A DNA stretch of 64,000 nucleotides from Micropterus salmoides (Eukaryota > Chordata > Actinopteri > Centrarchiformes > Centrarchidae): contig NW_024040374.1 of assembly GCF_014851395.1 (NCBI RefSeq), forward strand, positions 26,616,772 to 26,680,771. Reading direction: 5' to 3'. The first letter of the stretch is position 1. Every line of letters starts with the position of its first letter. Positions 1 through 9,905 of this stretch are shown piece after piece. The notes under the pieces are model-generated. The model was not told the DNA's origin. It made no database searches and saw only the letters and a program-made list of their open reading frames with translations. Both the position numbers and the translations under genes were made by a program.

Positions 1-3000
1 ACGCTTGTTAGTTAAGGTAATTTTTCTACACTCTGGTGTTGTCAGGATGTCTGCTCTCAGCTTTGAAGTACTAAAGCAACCGTAAAGCAAATCACCAAAG
101 GCTTTACGATGAAACATTTAATTGCAACACTGAACCACTTTTCAGTTTGGGGTTTTTACTATGGTAGAGCTCCTGGTCCGCCTTTCACTGTGTGTTGACC
201 ACCAGACTGAGTAACAAACAGCCTTAGAAAGAGAGTACCATTATTCAGTTTAGTCCACTCCTTGTGCTGCCTCTCTTTGTCGCACCTGTGATAGAATTAA
301 TATTCCCATTCATACAGCTCTCTGCATCTGCAAAGGAGACCTGTGCTGGGAACAATGGTCACTAGAGACTGCAGGTGGGCTACCTTCATTTGCAAAAATC
401 TAACATGCACTGTAATTAGGGAAAAAAGATGAGAGCAAACATCCTATATATTTTTTGGAGGTGCAGGAATATTTTCTGCACCACCCTACAGAAATAACAT
501 TTTACAAGACATACTGCTTATTGAACAGGTCAAGCGTTGTCATTGGGAGTAGTGCCGTCCTGTGACTCATACAGCCTCCACAGTCAGACGAGCACATCCA
601 TCTGGTTTATCTAAAGAAAGTCTTTGAGATCACATCGGTTCTTTCAAAGAGCCCCCATCATATGCAATTAAATCCATGGGTGAGATCACAAGGTATGATG
701 GGAATTTTTGGACAAGGTGAACCTTGTTCCTTTCTATTGTGGCATTGTGGCAACCTTTTCATCTGCCCTCCGTCCCCTCATGCTGTGCCTGTAACGGGGA
801 AATGGGTATTGCTTAGCAGAAAGAGATTCACTCGTGCAGAGGTGACCGCACCTTGTCTGATTATGATAACAGTTTAGAAATTCCTCACTCCATCCATCTT
901 AAAAGGACATTCATTCCGCAAAGATAAAAATCACAGTGGTCTCATGTTAATGTGCTATTTAAAGGCTTTCCCATTTTTACATATTTTATATATTAGAGTA
1001 TAATTTAAACACCAATAAATATGATACTGGTGGGTTGCATGAGCCTGTTTCAACTGTGACAGCACTGTAAGACCTGCTAGTTTGATAGGCAATTAAGGGT
1101 ATGTCGATAAAGCTAACACAAGCGTACAGAGCTCTGTCTCCTCCATTCTACCCAACAGAGTTAGCATTAGTTATAAACACAGCACAGGGAGCACAGCAAC
1201 ACAATATGGAGTGAACTGTTTTCTCCTACTTTAGAGCGATATACACACCACTGACCCTCTATCTGCAACGCTGAATCCCACATTACTATCCAGCTCTGGA
1301 GTGTTTTATAGTATTGATTCTTTAGCCTTGAGCGTGAGTAGGGTGTTTTACAGTAGTGGTCTGAAGTTTTCTGTTCTAGTAGCACCATTTACCAAAAAGG
1401 TAGCCTGTTATTGATGTGGCTGTGTGTTGTACGCTGTCTTAAAGAAACCACCACAGTGTAGAGCCGTTTTATTCCCAGTCAGCCTTTCCATTCTGTGAAA
1501 TTCAATAAAACATCTAAGTTTGCTCACAGTTGGAATACAGTAGGTGTGTTTCAAAGCAAAAGTAATGGGCCTGGATACTATCAAAGTGTATGCTAACGAT
1601 AGCCGCTCTGTCCTGCTCTATTGGATTCAGTAAACTCTACACTCCAGCAACCTGTCATCCGAGGTAGCGTTACATTTGCAAAACACATCGATTAGTTTTC
1701 ACCTTTAAAGCTTTTTTCTTTGTAACGTTAAAAGTAAAAAATACTGTTTGAAAATACAATAAAGCATAAATCCAACCTCTGTCTGTCTGTCAAACTATGT
1801 AAGATGAACAACGACACAGGGTTTTGTTGAATGAATGAAGTCAGAGTCTGATGTTACGTTTTTCCTTATCATACTTATAGATCTAACTAACTCTACGCTG
1901 CGATACAACAACAATGCAGTTACTTATTTCCACGTCTTCTACATGGGTCATCAACTGCTGAGGATCCTGACTCTTTGCCTGGACCTCAGTGTTTTGGCAC
2001 AATTTTATGCAGCTGTGTAGCCACCAAGTACATATTTAAGATCCTTTTACAGCATACTCGCTTTAAAACGAGTCAGCTGGAAACAAAAGTGACAATTGTC
2101 ATTTTAGTGAACTTTGGAGACCATGGTGAAAAATGAGATTACCCAGGGGGAGCATGTAGAGGATGAGCAGGAGAGACCTTTGGACAGAGGTTCAAATCAA
2201 TCATTAAGATCATTGTTAATCTATTTAAAAAAGCAGTTATTTCTAGAATTACTGCAAATGTAGAAATATGGAGTTAATTGCAAATGGTAAATTGACAGTT
2301 GTTACCAAATGTTAACAGGAGTTTGTCCTGGAGGAGGTTTTGTGACCTCTAAAGTTACAGGGAGTGAAAGGTCAGGTTCAAATCTCTGTTTAGCTGGCTG
2401 ACATACCTACCTTTCCCTATTAATTTTGTTGAACATTTTTCTCTGAGGTTTTCCTTATTATTCACCTCATATTAAACCTTTGATGTGTAAAGAAAATGAT
2501 AATCGCCTTGCCCTTTGTAACTTGGTTCAACTGGCTACTCAAAAAGTTTCAATTTAAATGCACCACCATGCTGGATTGAAATCATTATTAATGAGCTTAA
2601 GTGCTTGACTAGCCTCATTAATCCTTAGTTCAAGTACAAATCTGACATCTCCACATGCATATTAAATGGAAACTGCATATTTGTATTCATCTAAATGAAG
2701 AAATAGATGTTGCAAAAAAAGATTACATTGACACACAATTATCAGATGTGCACACACTTTCAGGTCATCTCAACTTGCTTTTCTCAGCTTCCTCAGTGCA
2801 GAACACTCGATACAGTATAAGGTTGTCTTAAAATAGGGCTTTGAAATAGCTTCTGGTTCAGAAGACCTTATATAAGAGAGAACCGATACAATAGGCCATC
2901 AGCTACTATGTTCTTTCCAACTATTTGAAAAGGAAACACAAAATGCACACACAAGTTTCTCATTCTAGCCCTTACTGATAATCCGTTTTGTCTTCTTTTG

Positions 3001-3565
3001 TGTGTGTGGAAAAGGTTTTACTAAACGCTTTTGTTATTTGTTGTTGTTTTCCAGTTCTGGTATTGATGTATGATTAGACAGTTCTTATCTGGCTTATTTA
3101 TAATTTTGCAGCATAACAAAGCATAACAGTGATTACTTGTTAACTAGGGCATCGCAGTAAGTCCCAAATCTCTCATCTTTCTGAGAGATATGAAATCATT
3201 CAAACATTTAACTTTTTTCCAGCTTTCAAAAATACTTTAGTAAGGAACACATTTAATACATCCTAAATGGAGATTTTAAATCAAAGTTCAACATTTTATC
3301 CTATTTAATGTCAGTGACTCACTTAGTATGTGAAACTTCGTACCCACATTTTGGTGCTGCTTTTGTTTATAGAACAATTTGCATCTAACATGGTGTATAT
3401 AAACACCATGAAATACACCACAAACTGTCTACCTTTATTGAATACATCCACATGGTACCATAAAGACCAAAAACCTATATGTTATAATTTTCTTGTGGCT
3501 GCTACTTACCCTCAATTAAGAATCAAGTACGTTTTTAGCAAGAAGTGCATTTCATGTTGGACATA
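1..3565. other. oca2 terminal intron, left part
   Basis: AT-rich sequence with no recognisable exon on either strand. It lies upstream of the oca2 last exon on the same strand, so it is read as the left part of that gene's final intron. I looked for the preceding oca2 exon, which should end with an AG before a phase-2 junction, and did not find it, so it probably lies left of the window. Short open frames here have no family resemblance. Confidence 0.6.
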
Positions 3566-3737
3566 CAGTGGGTACGGAAAGTATTCAGACCCCTTTAAAT
3601 TTTTCACTCTTTGTTTCATTGCAGCCATTTTCCAGAAATCAAAAAAGTTCATTTTATTTCTCAGTAATGCACACTCAGCACCCCATCTTGACAGAAAAAA
3701 ACAGAAATGTAGAAATTTTTGCAAATTTATTAAAAAA
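3566..3737 (+). repeat. Left TIR of the Tc1-like transposon
   Basis: Begins CAGTGGGTACGGAAAGTATT and is the reverse complement of 4908-5079 apart from a few substitutions. It is the outer transposase-recognition region and also the source of apparent small open frames on both strands. Confidence 0.92.
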
Positions 3738-3821
3738 GTCCAGCTGTGTTTGATTATACTGATTGGACTTGATTAGGAAAGCCACACACCTGTCTATATA
3801 AGACCTTACAGCTCACAGTGC

Positions 3822-4862
3822 ATGTCAGAGCAAATGACAATCATGAGGTCAAAGGAACTGCCTGAAGAGCTCAGAGACAGAATTGTGGCAAGGCACAGAT
3901 CTGGCCAAGGTTACAAAAAAATTTCTGCTGCACTTAAGGTTCCTAAGAGCACAGTGGCCTCCATAATCCTCAAATGGAAGACGTTTGGGACGACCAGAAC
4001 CCTTCCTAGAGCTGGCCGTCCGGCCAAACTGAGCTATCGGGGGAGAAGAGCCTTGGTGAGAGAGGTAAAGAAGAACCCAAAGGTCACTGTGGCTGAGCTC
4101 CAGAGATGCAGTCGGGAGATGGGAGAAAGTTGTAGTAAGTCAACCATCACTGTAGCAATCCACCAGTCGGGGCTTTATGGCAGAGTGGCCCGACGGAAGC
4201 CTCTCCTCAGTGCAAGACACATGAAAGCCCGCATGGAGTTTGCTAAAAAACACCTGAAGGACTCCAAGATGGTGATAAATAAGATCCTCTGGTCTGATGA
4301 GACCAAGATAGAACTTTTTGGCCTTAATTCTAAGCGGTCTGTGTGGAGAAAACCAGGCACTGCTCATCACCTGTCCAATACAGTCTCAACAGTGAAGCAT
4401 GGTGGTGGCAGCATCATGCTGTGGGGGTGTTTTTCAGCTGCAGGGACAGGACGACTGGTTGCAATCGAGGGAAAGATGAATGCGGCCAAGTGCAGGGATA
4501 TCCTGGATGAAAACCTTTTCCAGAGTGCTCTGGACATCAGACTGGGCCGAAGGTTTACCTTCCAACAAGACAATGACCCTAAGCACACCGCTAAAATAAC
4601 GAAGGAGTGGCTTCACAACAACTCCGTGGCTGTTCTTGAATGGCCCAGCCAGAGCCCTGACTTAAACCCAATTGAGCATCTCTGGAGAGACCTGAAAATG
4701 GCTGTCCACCAACGTTTACTATCCAACCTGACAGAACTGGAGAGGATCTGCAAGGAGGAATGGCAGAGGATACCCAAATCCAGATGTGAAAAACTTGTTG
4801 CATCTTTCCCAAAACGACTCATGGCTGTATTAGATCAAAAGGGTGCTTCTACTAAATACTGA
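3822..4862 (+). CDS. Tc1-like transposase, 346 aa, uninterrupted
   Basis: A cut-and-paste transposase of the Tc1 family, acting in the nucleus on the TIRs of its own element. The N-terminal half (about residues 10-115) is the bipartite helix-turn-helix DNA-binding region, with a GRPR-like motif (AGRPAK) at 65-70. The catalytic domain has D159 in WSDETK, a glycine-rich box HGGGSIMLWG at 193-202, D250 in QQDNDPKHTA and E285 in PIEHLW; D250 and E285 are 34 residues apart, giving the DD34E signature. Length is normal for the family. The first ATG (3822) is used here, but a start at Met8 (3843) would fit related proteins, which begin close to the RSKELPEELRDR segment. There is no frameshift or stop. 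Whether it is active cannot be told from sequence alone. Confidence 0.95.
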   Translation: MSEQMTIMRSKELPEELRDRIVARHRSGQGYKKISAALKVPKSTVASIILKWKTFGTTRTLPRAGRPAKLSYRGRRALVREVKKNPKVTVAELQRCSREMGESCSKSTITVAIHQSGLYGRVARRKPLLSARHMKARMEFAKKHLKDSKMVINKILWSDETKIELFGLNSKRSVWRKPGTAHHLSNTVSTVKHGGGSIMLWGCFSAAGTGRLVAIEGKMNAAKCRDILDENLFQSALDIRLGRRFTFQQDNDPKHTAKITKEWLHNNSVAVLEWPSQSPDLNPIEHLWRDLKMAVHQRLLSNLTELERICKEEWQRIPKSRCEKLVASFPKRLMAVLDQKGASTKY

Positions 4863-4907
4863 GCAAAGGGTCTGAATACTTATGACCATGTGATATTTCA
4901 GTATTTC

Positions 4908-5079
4908 TTTTTTAATAAATTTGCAAAAATTTCCTCATTTCTGTTTTTTTCTGTCAAGATGGGGTGCTGAGTGTACATTACTGAGAAATAAAATGAACTT
5001 TTTTGATTTTTGGAAAATGGCTGCAATGAAACAAAGAGTGAAAAATTTAAAGGGGTCTGAATACTTTCCGTACCCACTG
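4908..5079 (-). repeat. Right TIR of the Tc1-like transposon
   Basis: Mirror of 3566-3737, ending at the TA of the target site. Differences from the left TIR are visible near 4931-4934 (CTCA for CTACA context), around 4975 and around 5010. Confidence 0.92.
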
Positions 5080-5249
5080 TATAGACTGAACAAAAAGTAT
5101 AAATGCAACACAGATTTGTGAACAATATTTGAGAGAAATGGGCCTTTTGTGTACATAGAGAAAGTCTTAGATCTTTAAGTTCAGCTCATGATGAATGGGG
5201 GCAAAAACTAAAGTTTTATCTATCTATCATTTGTTTTCCAAAATTCTAC

Positions 5250-5742
5250 TTTTCAGTAGTAAAAATACATCATATACTGTAGCTATGTATAATATCAAAT
5301 ATCTTGTACAGGTAAGTGTATAGGCTTTGGTTCACTTAGCACCGATATGATGCTTCTCATACATATCTTTATGCAACTATTTTGGTATTGTGTATATCTT
5401 TTGTGTTCCAAAAAGTCACATTTTCAGTAGTAAAAATACATCAGTTGTATTAATCGAGCTTAAACCACCTCATGGGCAAATATTTTACATCTCCAACTTA
5501 ACTATGTTTTACATACTTAATGTAATGTACATATTTCCACAAAAGCCTAGTTTGTATGGGAAAGTTAAAAACTAAAAAAAGAAAGTCATGGTTACCTATG
5601 ACTCGCTGCCCATCAAACATGGAACATCTGTGCTAAGTGAACCAAAGACTTTCCCGTACAAGATATTTGATATTATACATAGCTACAGTATATGCTGCTT
5701 CTCATACATATCTTTATGCAACTATTTTGGTATTGTGTATAT
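5250..5742. repeat. Compound inverted and direct repeat block
   Basis: Three relations overlap here. A 42-bp segment at 5271-5312 is matched in inverse orientation at 5653-5694 with one mismatch, and the inversion extends through GTGCTAAGTGAACCAAAG at 5630-5647 against 5326-5343. A 47-bp segment starting TGCTTCTCATACATATC at 5351 is repeated directly at 5696. A shorter direct repeat (TTTTCAGTAGTAAAAATACA) occurs near 5250 and 5422. The pattern suggests a rearranged or nested MITE. There is no transposase. Confidence 0.75.
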
Positions 5743-6247
5743 TTGGGATTTTGTGAATTTTTGTGATAGATATTTTATATTTCCACTCTTTATATTTGCA
5801 CTCTTTTCTACTGCTCAGGCCTTAAGATCCTCTGATATGGATTCCTTCCCAGGTAAAAAGAAAATACACACAGCAAAGAGACATGTAACCTTTTGCATCT
5901 CTCGAAAAATCAAGCTTGCACAGTTAACCTTGCCATTTCCCATAATAGTCTGCGACACCCTGTCTGACCTGAGTGTGCGCTACAGTAGCTATTGCAATGA
6001 AACACACATCAGCATAATGGGTGTTTTACGCTCAAAAAATAAAAGCATGCCTGCTGGTTAAACTGCATTTAGACCAAACAGAAAATAAAGTTGTTTGATG
6101 CTGGCCAGGGCCAAACAAAGAGCCAGTCACCCTATTGTTATTGTGCTTCATCATCATAATAATTGGCTGTGAATTAGAAATAACTCACTGTTATCACATT
6201 GTCATTAATCTCAATAGGAGGGTTAGTTAATAAACAACGATGTAAAC

Positions 6248-6603
6248 CAGGTGCGGCCAAACTTTCTTGATTGTGGGCCATTTACAGAAGAATATGAGCA
6301 TTTACTTGCTGTCTTCTGTCTTTATAATTCCGCCATGTTTAATTACATGAGGTAAATGTTTATCGATTAGCAGTCCATCATTGTAGGTCAAGTATTTGTT
6401 CAAAATGCCAGCTCCTCTAGTGTTCAAACTAACAAGTGCAGTAATAGGGCTTGCAAGTGACATTTAGTATGGGCAATGTATTTACAGTGCAATAAGAAAT
6501 TAGCTGAAGTTGTTTTCTAGTTTATTAAAAAATTCACCACTGACCATTTAAAATCAAGCATTGGGCTGCAGTTGGCCCATGGGCCTTGGTTTGACCACCC
6601 CTA
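6248..6603. mobile_element. Short hAT-type MITE
   Basis: A 356-bp element with ends CAGGTGCGGCC and GACCACCCCTA, degenerate forms of the CAGGGGTG...CACCCCTG ends of hAT/Charlie-like elements. Eight-base flanks ATGTAAAC (6240-6247) and ATGCAAAC (6604-6611) differ at one base and look like the 8-bp target duplication of hAT elements. It has no coding capacity. Confidence 0.75.
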
Positions 6604-7244
6604 ATGCAAACCATCATCGGTGTGAGGTATGGCAGCAGTAGATTTATGGTTATTTTGTGGTTTATTCGGCCCTCCTGACTTATTTATTGAGTCTGTGATT
6701 GACAGCCTCACATCTCACACTTGAAAACTCTAAATGATATTTTAACAAAACGGGTTCCCTTAATTTTTTTAATTGGGGTAGTGTAGTTTTATTTACTTTG
6801 CTGCTTTGACATAAATATACACGTATTTCCTCTTTCTGTCATCCAAAAATGATCTGTGTCAGAGACTGGTGGCAAACAGATCTCTGGCCCTCAGAGCAGC
6901 CATGTGTCCATATAGGACATGGTAGACATCCAAATGACAAACCATCTGCAGTTCTGCAGTCATCTAAGGACACCTTTTAAATAATATATAATACTACTTA
7001 ATACACGTTGACATGGTCACTGTTACTTTTATGGCATTTCTGTTGTCAACTACATTTTAGTCATTGCAATGAGAACAGGGATGGCCTTTACAACTGCCAG
7101 GCGGTATAACAATTGCTTGTCACAGGTACCCAACTTTCAGACTAGTCAGTTGTTTATGTGCATTTGTGACTTTTTAAGATTGTTTCGTCAAGCATGATGT
7201 GATTTCATTCGGCAAATAATATGAAACCCATTTTAACACGTCAC

Positions 7245-7440
7245 TGGGCGTCTCTTGGAGCAGCCGACAGTCAGCAGGGGGACAAACCTTAACCTGCAGG
7301 CTGAGGTGTCCTTGAGCAAGACACTAAATTTGTACTAGCTCCAGTAGGGCATGCAGCTCTGACCTTCCTGTGCAGCGGGCTGAGTGTAAAGAGAGTCACC
7401 CCATGGGGCTCAGTGTCACACATAGGAATAAGAATCTATT
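7245..7440 (+). repeat. SINE-like fragment
   Basis: Contains GTCCTTGAGCAAGACACTAAA followed by a GCTCCAG segment. The same arrangement (CCTGAGCAAGACACTTAACC, then TTGCTCCAG) appears in the tRNA-like SINE at 62066-62240. No clear A or B box is left, so it is probably a diverged body or tail fragment. Confidence 0.45.
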
Positions 7441-7569
7441 TTACTGGCAAAGAAAGTTTTCACATATAAGGAATTTGACAGTCTGTGCCGAAGTTGAAAA
7501 TATGCCTAACACAAAGAAAAACAATTAGTTCAATATGTCTATGAAGATTCTCAGTCATCCAGGTCATAG

Positions 7570-7776
7570 TTATCCAATGAAGGTTAAAATCAAGGGCAAC
7601 TGGACTAACGAACCAGCGGTATCGATGACCCTGGCCAACGACCCCACTGAGGTTAAATAGCTGAGTTTCCCTGCCAGTCAGTCAGAACTGAAGAAGTCCT
7701 TTGGATGAGGGACGAAACGGCTTCCAGTATCTTCAACCAAGTCCAGTTGCCCTTGACTTTAACCTTCGTTGGATAA
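7570..7776. repeat. Short foldback repeat with 37-bp arms
   Basis: Arms 7570-7606 and 7740-7776 are reverse complements with two mismatches and enclose about 133 bp. The loop contains GGATGAGGGACGAAACGG (7703-7720), a motif familiar from widely dispersed vertebrate repeats that I associate loosely with Penelope-like elements; that family assignment is tentative. No open frame is present. Confidence 0.65.
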
Positions 7777-8897
7777 TTAGTTCAATAAAGAAAAGCAGAC
7801 AGTAGCATAAGATGAAACATATAAAAGATGTTATTGCAAAAGTTTCATGAAACATTTGAAATCACACTCTTTGAGGTGTAGCATGTAAAGACATGAATTC
7901 TCTAAAATGACCATTTATTTCCCACTCACTGTAATTCGCTTCTTGACTCTTGACCTCACACCAGAAAATTTGCTTGTGAAAAAGACATAAAGACGCCTGT
8001 TTGTAAATGTCAGGTCAGCTGCATAGAGACAGCTAACTGATGCAAAACTGAGTGCTGTTCCACCTGTTTATTCTGGAGTGTGTTTAAGAAGTTTTCCAAT
8101 GTAAGAAATTAGACAATGACAGGAAACATCCACATATACCACAGTCTTAATCGTACACTGATTGTGTTTGCCTGGATCTTTTTCGTGTCCTCAGTGACAT
8201 TTAACTGGACTCTTATGAGGAGGGACATAAATTTGTTATAGAGGGAAGCTGTGATATCAAGTGACATTGTTAAGTACCCACCGCTTTATAAAACATTTTG
8301 AACAAGTTGTTTCAGGCAGTCTGCTCTATTTGTCTGATGTAGCCAAAAGTGTCTGCAGTCTCCCATTTTTGTTGTCTGTTGAGAGGTTTGATGATTTTTC
8401 TGACAGTTTTACTGTACATTATGGCATGAGACAGTCAGTAGATACAGCAATGCTTTGCAGTAAAATAAAATAATGGAATTAATGAAAGATAGACTACTCT
8501 GCATTGGCCATTTTAGTTTTCGTATGAAAACTTATTTGTGCAGACTCCAGACTTTATCAGGTTCAGCCCAGTTGTAGTCTGTGATGTCAGCAGGCTAATG
8601 TTTGCCATGTAACCTTTAGCGTGTTAACATTAAGCTCAGCTAGAGGTATCTTGTCAATAAATGGAGTATTGAACTGTAAAGGACCACGAACCTCTGTATG
8701 ACTCCAAATCAACTTTATTCATTATTTGCATCAATGTAGGTTTTCCGGTTATACTTCAGATGCTCTCTGTTTGATTGGATATGTTGACTGCACTGTACAT
8801 ACAGTACTTACCTTATTAATTGTGTAAATTTTTTCCCCCCAGTAAGAATAAAATGTTAACTCATGACATCAATCTGTCGTTCTCTTGTTTCTTACAG

Positions 8898-8985
8898 GTT
8901 AGGATTCCCCATGATGATAATGACGTGTATGATCGGCATGTGCTACCTGCTGGCCACCCACATCGGACTAGGATGGAACATGTAG
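8898..8985 (+). CDS. oca2: oca2 (melanosomal P protein) last coding exon
   Basis: OCA2 is a multi-pass membrane protein of the melanosome needed for melanin synthesis through control of organelle anion conductance and pH. The exon follows a strong acceptor (TTTCTTACAG) and starts in phase 2: its first G completes an AG-G arginine codon. It then encodes LGFPMMIMTCMIGMCYLL followed by ATHIGLGWNM and a TAG stop. From memory of the family, the C-terminus of vertebrate OCA2 has the same LGFPMM...GMCYLL...GWN pattern and forms the last transmembrane helix. Only the final 28 codons are here; earlier exons should lie left of the window. Position opposite a convergent gabrg3 gene supports the call, since OCA2 neighbours GABRG3 in human. 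Confidence 0.88.
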
Positions 8986-9013
8986 TCTACAACTGCTGCA
9001 CAGAGCCAAAGAG

Positions 9014-9015
<2 letters not shown>

Positions 9016-9048
<33 letters not shown>
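9016..9048 (+). repeat. (TG)16 microsatellite
   Basis: Uninterrupted TG dinucleotide run 31 bases past the oca2 stop codon, inside the inferred 3' UTR. Confidence 0.98.
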
Positions 9049-9050
<2 letters not shown>

Positions 9051-9881
9051 CCTGATTTACTGATTAGATTACAGGCACTGTATGAAGCACAGCAGCCATA
9101 TTTTGGAAAATGTCTTTGACTAAAAGTGCAGACCAGCAGGGACCAGAATTACAGGAGCTTTGACCAAAAATATGAATCTGGTCACCCTGTTGAGTTTTAC
9201 CAACTTTGTCAAAAACTTGAACCTTTTGTCCTCAGCAAAGAGTCAATCCAAGGGAAGGAAATGTGTCTTTACTGGAAGAAAAATGGTCCCACTCCATAAT
9301 GCTGTACATGGTGCTACTGCCTCAATGGGTACAACTGGTGTAGGTGATTCCAGCTATGGCCCCTGATGTCAGACTGTTCATTCTTTTGGAAATATGTGGT
9401 TTGTTTACAAAAAGCAACAACTCACTTTTGTAGCAATGTTTTACACTGATTTGATTTTAGAAACCTTTAGGACACTGATCAATTTGTTTTTCAAACATTT
9501 CACCCACAGTTACCAAACTTATGTTATGATATTTTAAAGGAACCACAATACCCACTGAAAGGGATTTTATAACGGTTATGTCTAATATTTTTGTCAGCAG
9601 CCCAAATCTCAATGCCTTGTGAATGAATCAAATACAGCAGCGATAAAATTGGAGAATAGCTGAATGATGAAATAAAACAAATATAGACTAGTGTTATCTA
9701 AACAATGTATACGATCTATTGTACTGTGTACACAATGATCTCATGTAAAGTCAGTGATTTAGTTCAGTTAACCGTATTTAATCGTGTGAAACCATCACCT
9801 GTATTTATTGTACAGCCCGACAACCTGAACATGATTTATCCTGAATGGTTCAGACTTTCAGAGCACTCAGACAACATGAAC

Positions 9882-9887
9882 AATAAA
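9882..9887 (+). terminator. Candidate oca2 polyadenylation signal
   Basis: AATAAA followed by a GT-rich stretch (GGTTGTGATGTTTCTG). Selected as the more likely of two nearby hexamers; the other is at 9671-9676. Confidence 0.4.
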
Positions 9888-9905
9888 GGTTGTGATGTTT
9901 CTGCT

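Larger units (their letters stand above)
3566..5079 (+). mobile_element. Complete Tc1-like DNA transposon with long TIRs
   Basis: The element is 1514 bp long and flanked by the TA target duplication of the Tc1/mariner superfamily (3564-3565 and 5080-5081). Terminal inverted repeats of about 172 bp lie at 3566-3737 and 4908-5079. Aligning them by eye shows only about four or five differences, so insertion was recent. A partial copy of the outer TIR motif (GGGTCTGAATACTT) recurs internally at 4868-4881, like the direct repeats inside the TIRs of Sleeping Beauty-type elements. A TATA-like stretch (CTATATAAGA) near 3794-3803 sits just upstream of the transposase start. It is inserted in the oca2 intron in the same orientation as the gene. 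Confidence 0.95.
8986..9905 (+). other. oca2 3' UTR (inferred)
   Basis: Sequence following the oca2 stop. It carries a (TG)16 microsatellite and two plus-strand AATAAA hexamers at 9671-9676 and 9882-9887; the second is followed by a GT-rich stretch suited to a cleavage signal. The 3' boundary is inferred and could be at either site or further right. Confidence 0.45.

Noticed and set aside
1..8897. The penultimate oca2 exon
   Set aside because: I looked for an exon encoding the segment before LGFPMM with a phase-2 donor and found none by eye. It probably lies left of the window; a profile search would settle it.
8820..9050. A 76-codon frame overlapping the oca2 exon
   Set aside because: It is in the wrong frame relative to the acceptor and runs into the TG repeat; the +1 frame gives the OCA2 C-terminus.
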